This document shows positions 58,750 through 64,000 of a DNA stretch of 64,000 nt, piece after piece. How positions within the stretch are numbered: the first letter of the stretch is position 1; every line of letters begins with the position of its first letter. Origin of the DNA: Gammaproteobacteria bacterium (GTDB lineage Bacteria > Pseudomonadota > Gammaproteobacteria > Burkholderiales > Gallionellaceae). The notes below the pieces were generated by a model. That model saw nothing but the letters and a program-made list of their open reading frames with translations, was not told the DNA's origin and searched no databases. The stretch spans positions 1-64,000 of the forward strand of contig JAHJNJ010000035.1 of NCBI GenBank assembly GCA_018820925.1, written 5' to 3'. The position numbers were made by a program, and so were the translations under genes.

Positions 58750-61700
58750 ATGCAGACACTATTGCCACGCTTGAAAAGCCGGATAGCCAAATTGATGCGC
58801 CCACGCCCGCACGCTGGCGAGCCGCTTCTGCGCGGCGAGTTGTTCAGTGTCGAGCAACTGGCGCGGCATGCCAAAACACTGGCGGATTACCATCTGGTCG
58901 TCACCCGCCGCGGTTCCAACAGCCTGCTGGACCGGCTGGGCCAGAACGAAGACATCTTACGCAACTTCAATCTTTCGACACTCGATAAAAACGCCGCGCG
59001 ACGCGTCACGCCCGCCGCCGAATGGCTGCTCGATAATTTCTACCTGATCGAAGAACAGATCCTGCTGGCGAGGCGGCATTTCCCGCGCAGCTACAGCCGC
59101 GAATTGCCGCGCCTCCTGAACAGCCCTTCCGCCGGGTTGCCGCGTGTATACGACATCGTGCGCGAGCTGATCTCGCATGTGGATGCGCAGATCGATACCG
59201 AACCGCTCAGCGTCTTCATCGCCGCCTACCAGACGGTGGATTCCCTCAAGCTGGGCGAGCTGTGGGCCATTCCCATCATGTTGCGCCTGGGGCTGATCGA
59301 GAATCTGCAGCGCGTTGCCACGCGCCTGACCATTGCGCGGGCGGATCGCGAAGTTGCCATCATGTGGATAGACCGTTTGCAGGCAATGGCAGAAAAAAAT
59401 CCTTCCCACCTCGTCGTCGTCGTGGCGGACATGGCCAAGTCGGAGCTGCCCCTGTCCAGTTCCTTCGTAGCAGAATTCAGCCAGCGCTTGTCGCGACAAA
59501 GTCCGGTGCTGCACCTCGCGCGCAGCTGGCTGGAACAGCGGCTCGCCGAGCAGGGTTTGACCATCGAACTGCTGAGCCAGCAAGAGAGCCAAAGCCAGGC
59601 CGCCAACCGCCTGTCCGTCAGTCACAGCATTGCCAGCCTGCGCTACCTGAGCGCAATGGACTGGAGAGATTTTGTCGAGACGCAGAGTCTGGTCGAAAAG
59701 ACATTGCTTGCCGATCCTGCCGGCGTGTACGACAAAATGGATTTTTCCACGCGCGATCGCTATCGCCATGCAGTCGAAGCCCTCTCGCGCTACAGCAGGT
59801 TGTCGGAAGCCGAGGTTGCGCACAAGGCCGTGCAACTGGCCGCAGACGGCGCGCACCAGAACGGCAATGAAGATCGCAGCGCCCACGTCGGTTTCTACCT
59901 GATCGATGCGGGCCACGCCCTGCTGGGAAACCTGGCGAATGTGCGCTGGCCCAGGCACATGTTCATCGAGCGCAGCATTCGCCGTTTTCCGCTGACCTGG
60001 TTTGCGGGCGGCATTGTGACGACGACCCTGCTCGCCACATTCATGCTGGTGCAGCAGGCCGGGGCGCTGGCCGTGCACGGTTGGGAACTGTTCTTCTTCA
60101 TGCTCGTCGGCATCCTGTGCACCAGCCAACCGGCCGTGACGCTGCTGAACTGGCTGTCCATGCGACTGGTGAAACCGCGCCTGCTGCCGCGACTGGATTA
60201 TTCAAAAGGCATTACAGCCGAATGCCGCAGCATGGTGGTGGTTCCCACCATGCTCACAAACCAGGACGGTGTCGACCGCCTCATCGAAACCCTGGAGATA
60301 CACCATCTCGCGAACCGCGACCGGCACCTGCACTTCGCCTTGCTGACGGACTATCGCGACGCGGCACAGGAGACGCTGCCCGGCGACAAGGCCTTGCTGC
60401 AACGCGCACAGGCCGGTGTCGAGATGCTGAACCGCAAATATTCCCCGACGGACAACAACCTGTTCTTCCTGCTGCACCGCCCGCGCCGCTGGAACGCCGC
60501 GGAAGGCGTATGGATGGGTTACGAACGCAAGCGCGGAAAACTCACGGAGTTCAACGCGCTGCTGCGCGGTGGCGACCGCGATTGTTTTTCGGCGATCATA
60601 GGTGACACCGCCATCCTGCCGTCCATCAAGTATGTCATCACGCTGGACACCGACACGCAACTGCCGCGCGATGCCGCGCGGAAACTGGCGGGCACCATGG
60701 CGCATCCCCTGAACCGTCCGGTGTTCGATGCCGCACGCGGCATCGTCACCAGCGGCTACGGCATTCTGCAGCCGCGCGTCGGCGTGAGTTTGCCGAGCGC
60801 CCGCCGTTCCTGGTTCGTGCGCCTGTTCGGCGGCGACGCGGGCATCGACCCCTACACGCGCGAAGTGTCGGACGTGTATCAGGACGTGTTCCAGGAAGGC
60901 TCGTTCATCGGCAAGGGAATTTACGATGTGGACGCCTTTGAGCGCGCCATGCACGGACGCTTCCCGGAAAACACCGTACTCAGTCACGACCTGCTGGAAG
61001 CGTGTCATGCCCGTTCCGCACTGGTCAGCGATGTGGAGCTGTTCGAGGAATATCCTTCCCGTTACAACGTGGATGTCGCGCGGCGTCACCGCTGGATACG
61101 CGGCGACTGGCAAATCGCGCAATGGCTGCTGCCGCGCGTGCCCGGTGCCGCTGCCAAACGCATTGCCAATCCGCTTTCTGTGCTGTCGCTGTTGAAGATA
61201 CTCGACAACCTGCGGCGCAGCCTGGTGCCGGTCGCGCTGCTGTTGCTGTTGCCGGGCACCTGGCTGCTGTTCCCGCAACTGGGCGCACTCGGACTACTGC
61301 TGGTCGTCGCCCTCATCGCCTTCCCCGGCTTGCTGGCGCTCACCGGCGCGTTGCGCAAATCGTCCGACATGCCCTGGAGCATGCATTTGCGCGGTGTGGC
61401 CGATGCGGGCGCGCGCCAACTCGGACAGATGTTGCTCACGCTGGCCTTCTTGCCCTACGACGCGTTCATCAGCCTGGATGCCATCGTCAGAACGCTGTGG
61501 CGTTTGCTGGTCACACGCAAGCGGCTGCTGGAATGGCAAACCTCCAGCGATTCCGATCTGTCGGCACGCAATGACCTGGCCGGTTTTTATGCGCACATGT
61601 GGAGCGCCCCCCTGCTGGCAGTGGCATCGGGAATTTTCCTGGCTGTCATGCAGCCAGCGCAGTTTCCCCTGGCATTGCCAATTCTATGTCTATGGGCCAT

Positions 61701-64000
61701 CTCGCCATGGATCGCATGGTGGATCAGCCAACCCATCGAATCCGCGGCAGCCAATCTGACGGCGACGCAGCTGAACTTCCTGCGCAGCGCAGCGCGCAAG
61801 ACCTGGCATTTCTTTGACACCTTTGTCACCGCGCAGGAAAACTGGCTGCCGCCGGACAATTTCCAGGAAATCCCCGGCCCGGTGATCGCATCGCGCACCT
61901 CGCCGACGAATATCGGTCTGGCGCTGCTGGCGAATCTGGCCGCGCGCGATTTCGGCTACCTGTCGGTGGCGCGGCTGCTACGCCGCACCCATGACAGTTT
62001 CGCCACCTTGCAAAAGCTGGAACGGTATCGCGGACACTTCTACAACTGGTATGAAACGCGCACACTGCAAGCGATGCATCCGCATTATGTTTCCAGCGTG
62101 GACAGCGGCAACCTGGCGGGACATTTGCTCACACTCGCTGCCGGACTGCGCGAACAGGCCGACGAGCCCGTCTACACACCGCAGATCTTTGCCGGCCTGC
62201 GCGACACGCTGCAGATACTCATGGAATTGTCGGACGACAACGCCGAACTGGCGCGACTCGACGCGGAACTGGCGACCGCCCCCGCTACCTTGCGCGCGGG
62301 TTATGCACTGCTGGAAAGCGTGACCGAGTCGGCACGCAACATCGCCGTTGCATTCACAGACGCCGCACCCGAGCAGAAACAATGGAGCGCATTGCTGTTG
62401 AACAGTAGCGAAGAGCACCTGGAAGATTTGCGTTTCCTCGCACCGTGGCTGCACGCCAATGAAAGCCTGATGCGCGCCTCCGGCGACCTCGCCGAAAAAC
62501 CCGGTGACCTCGCCCAAAAACTATTTCGTTTCGACCAGCCGCTCACCCTGCGCGAAATCGCGCTGCTGGCCAAATCGCTCTCCCCCCTGCTAGCCGCGGA
62601 CGCGGGTCAGGCCGAACACTCGCGTTGCCTGCTGGAAGCCAGCGAGCATGCGCGCCAGCGCCTGCAGGCACTGGAATCCCTGGCCAGACAAAGCGACGAA
62701 CTGGCCGACATGGACTTCACCTTCCTGTTCGACACGGAACGAAACCTGTTTGCCATCGGTTTCAATGTCGCCGAGAACCGCAGCGACGCCAGCTTCTATG
62801 ACCTGCTGGCCTCGGAGGCACGCTTGTGCAGCTACGTCGCCATCGCCCAGGGGCAGGTGCCGCAGGATCACTGGTTCTCCATGAGCCGCCTGCTCATCGC
62901 CTCGCGCGGCGAGCCGGTGCTGGTGTCGTGGAGCGGCTCGATGTTCGAATACCTGATGCCGCTGCTGGTCATGCCCAACTACGAGAAGACCCTGCTGGAT
63001 CACAGTTGCCAGGCGGCGGTGCAGCAACAGATCGAGTACGGAAACGCGCATGGCGTGCCCTGGGGAATTTCCGAATCGGGCTATAACCGCATCGATGTGC
63101 ATCAGAACTACCAGTACCGCGCGTTCGGCGTACCGGGTCTGGGATTGAAACGGGGGCTGGCCGACGATCTGGTGATCGCACCCTACGCCAGTGTAATGGC
63201 CCTGCTCATCACACCAAGGGCCGCCTGCGAAAACCTGCAACGCCTGGCCGACGAGGGCCGCGCCGGCAGCTACGGTTTCTATGAGGCCGTGGACTACACA
63301 CCGGCACGTTTGCCGCCGGACGAATCCAGCGCCACGGTGTTTTCCTACATGGCACACCATCAGGGCATCAGCCTGCTGGCGCTGGTCAACCTGTTGCGCA
63401 ACGATCCCATGCAGCGGCGCTTCATGGCCTGTCCGATGCTCAAGGCCGCGGATCTGCTGTTGCAGGAGCGCGTACCCAGAGCCGTCGCCAGCGTATTCTC
63501 GGATGATCTGAAACTGGAACAAAGCCAGATACCCGGCGCAAGTGACGAAGACACCATGCGCGTACTGACGAACCCTTCCACGCCGGTGCCAGAAGTTCAC
63601 CTGTTGTCCAACGGCCGTTATCACGTGGCCATCACCAGTGCCGGTGGCGGCTACAGCCGCTGGCGCGATCTGGCGGTCACGCGTTGGCGCGAAGATGCCA
63701 CGCGCGATTGCTGGGGCATGTTTGCGTATCTGCGCGATGTGGACACGGGCGAATTCTGGTCCACCGCGTATCAACCCGCGTTGCGCAAGACCCGAGGTTA
63801 CGAGGCCATCTTCACGCAGTCGCGCGCGGAATTCCGGCAGCAACATGCCGGCATCGAAACCCACACCGAGATCAGCGTGTCGCCGGAAGACGATATCGAA
63901 TTGCGGCGCATCACCCTCACCAACCGCACCCCCTCGCCGCGCGTGATTGAACTGACCAGCTACGCCGAAGTGGTGCTTGCCACGCCCGCTGCGGACGCGG
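58750..64000 (+). CDS. cyclic beta-1,2-glucan synthase (NdvB-like), 5' part
   Basis: The gene begins at the ATG 58750 (weak ribosome-binding site) and is open to the window end, giving about 1750 residues of a family usually near 2800. In order: an N-terminal cytoplasmic region; membrane helices at about 415-460; a GT84 glucosyltransferase domain (AECRSMVVVPTMLTNQDGVD, DNNLFFLLHRPRRWN, ITLDTDTQLPRDAAR with the metal-binding DxD, SEVSDVYQDVF-like segment, ARRHRWIRGDWQ); two further membrane clusters at about 805-855 and 945-985; a glycoamylase-like domain (YGNAHGVPWGISESGYN, YMAHHQGISLLALVNLL); and the start of the GH94 phosphorylase part. It makes periplasmic or secreted cyclic beta-1,2-glucan. 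It is not part of the EPS operon. Confidence 0.92.
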   Translation, partial: MQTLLPRLKSRIAKLMRPRPHAGEPLLRGELFSVEQLARHAKTLADYHLVVTRRGSNSLLDRLGQNEDILRNFNLSTLDKNAARRVTPAAEWLLDNFYLIEEQILLARRHFPRSYSRELPRLLNSPSAGLPRVYDIVRELISHVDAQIDTEPLSVFIAAYQTVDSLKLGELWAIPIMLRLGLIENLQRVATRLTIARADREVAIMWIDRLQAMAEKNPSHLVVVVADMAKSELPLSSSFVAEFSQRLSRQSPVLHLARSWLEQRLAEQGLTIELLSQQESQSQAANRLSVSHSIASLRYLSAMDWRDFVETQSLVEKTLLADPAGVYDKMDFSTRDRYRHAVEALSRYSRLSEAEVAHKAVQLAADGAHQNGNEDRSAHVGFYLIDAGHALLGNLANVRWPRHMFIERSIRRFPLTWFAGGIVTTTLLATFMLVQQAGALAVHGWELFFFMLVGILCTSQPAVTLLNWLSMRLVKPRLLPRLDYSKGITAECRSMVVVPTMLTNQDGVDRLIETLEIHHLANRDRHLHFALLTDYRDAAQETLPGDKALLQRAQAGVEMLNRKYSPTDNNLFFLLHRPRRWNAAEGVWMGYERKRGKLTEFNALLRGGDRDCFSAIIGDTAILPSIKYVITLDTDTQLPRDAARKLAGTMAHPLNRPVFDAARGIVTSGYGILQPRVGVSLPSARRSWFVRLFGGDAGIDPYTREVSDVYQDVFQEGSFIGKGIYDVDAFERAMHGRFPENTVLSHDLLEACHARSALVSDVELFEEYPSRYNVDVARRHRWIRGDWQIAQWLLPRVPGAAAKRIANPLSVLSLLKILDNLRRSLVPVALLLLLPGTWLLFPQLGALGLLLVVALIAFPGLLALTGALRKSSDMPWSMHLRGVADAGARQLGQMLLTLAFLPYDAFISLDAIVRTLWRLLVTRKRLLEWQTSSDSDLSARNDLAGFYAHMWSAPLLAVASGIFLAVMQPAQFPLALPILCLWAISPWIAWWISQPIESAAANLTATQLNFLRSAARKTWHFFDTFVTAQENWLPPDNFQEIPGPVIASRTSPTNIGLALLANLAARDFGYLSVARLLRRTHDSFATLQKLERYRGHFYNWYETRTLQAMHPHYVSSVDSGNLAGHLLTLAAGLREQADEPVYTPQIFAGLRDTLQILMELSDDNAELARLDAELATAPATLRAGYALLESVTESARNIAVAFTDAAPEQKQWSALLLNSSEEHLEDLRFLAPWLHANESLMRASGDLAEKPGDLAQKLFRFDQPLTLREIALLAKSLSPLLAADAGQAEHSRCLLEASEHARQRLQALESLARQSDELADMDFTFLFDTERNLFAIGFNVAENRSDASFYDLLASEARLCSYVAIAQGQVPQDHWFSMSRLLIASRGEPVLVSWSGSMFEYLMPLLVMPNYEKTLLDHSCQAAVQQQIEYGNAHGVPWGISESGYNRIDVHQNYQYRAFGVPGLGLKRGLADDLVIAPYASVMALLITPRAACENLQRLADEGRAGSYGFYEAVDYTPARLPPDESSATVFSYMAHHQGISLLALVNLLRNDPMQRRFMACPMLKAADLLLQERVPRAVASVFSDDLKLEQSQIPGASDEDTMRVLTNPSTPVPEVHLLSNGRYHVAITSAGGGYSRWRDLAVTRWREDATRDCWGMFAYLRDVDTGEFWSTAYQPALRKTRGYEAIFTQSRAEFRQQHAGIETHTEISVSPEDDIELRRITLTNRTPSPRVIELTSYAEVVLATPAADA

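Noticed and set aside
62590-63864. 424-aa minus-strand ORF and others opposite the glucan synthase
   Set aside because: Shadows of the glucan synthase frame, which shows clear GT84 and glycoamylase motifs on the plus strand.

Overview
The window looks like a betaproteobacterial chromosome segment, most like the Nitrosomonadales (Gallionellaceae, Methylophilaceae and relatives). The basis is a complete EpsA/EpsD-L exopolysaccharide locus with exosortase B (XrtB), several PEP-CTERM proteins, a second exosortase of the XrtH/IPTL-CTERM type and a TIGR03790-family protein. The assignment rests on gene content only. No tRNA, rRNA or CRISPR array was recognised.

Layout. Bases 1-9.7 kb: a truncated two-partner-secretion transporter, a PstS-like secreted protein with a PEP-CTERM protein upstream, an orphan pseudopilin, an ankyrin protein-epsA-dsbC operon and a TIGR03790 protein. 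10-17 kb: a giant IPTL-CTERM 5'-nucleotidase, XrtH with its partner membrane protein, and a PEP-CTERM protein. 17.7-26 kb: priming glycosyltransferase, ManC, a VanZ-like protein, a sugar nucleotidyltransferase, PEP-CTERM, GalE and a PEP-CTERM/WecG fusion. 26-51 kb, minus strand: the EPS locus, with epsD-epsE-epsF-epsG-xrtB-epsI-gmd, a methyltransferase, fcl, glycosyltransferases (one alpha-1,2-fucosyltransferase-like), a flippase, a polymerase/ligase and a TAT-exported glycosidase-like protein; epsL lies behind it. 51-53.5 kb: an IPTL-CTERM subtilase. 54-57 kb: a diguanylate cyclase, PhoU and PstS. 57.1-58.3 kb: an IS5-type element with a frameshifted transposase. 58.7 kb to the end: a cyclic beta-1,2-glucan synthase that runs off the window.

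How it fits together. ManC, Gmd and Fcl can supply GDP-mannose and GDP-fucose. The priming enzyme and glycosyltransferases would build a lipid-linked repeat, which flippase and polymerase export and polymerise under EpsF/EpsG and release through EpsE/EpsL. XrtB and XrtH process surface proteins with PEP-CTERM or IPTL-CTERM tails.

Most interesting signals. (1) A recurrent 16-bp 7-2-7 palindrome, TAGTCCG-N2-CGGACTA with a TGAGCCG half-site variant, lies upstream of all five PEP-CTERM genes, both IPTL-CTERM genes and the ShlB-type transporter. At most sites a -10-like TANNNT hexamer begins 44-46 nt downstream. This suggests one exosortase-substrate regulon, perhaps controlled by the LuxR-type EpsA. 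(2) A cyclic di-GMP-I (GEMM-I) riboswitch lies in the leader of one of these PEP-CTERM genes. (3) One ORF joins a PEP-CTERM protein to a WecG/TagA glycosyltransferase. All coordinates and motif spacings were worked out by eye; nothing was searched against a database.
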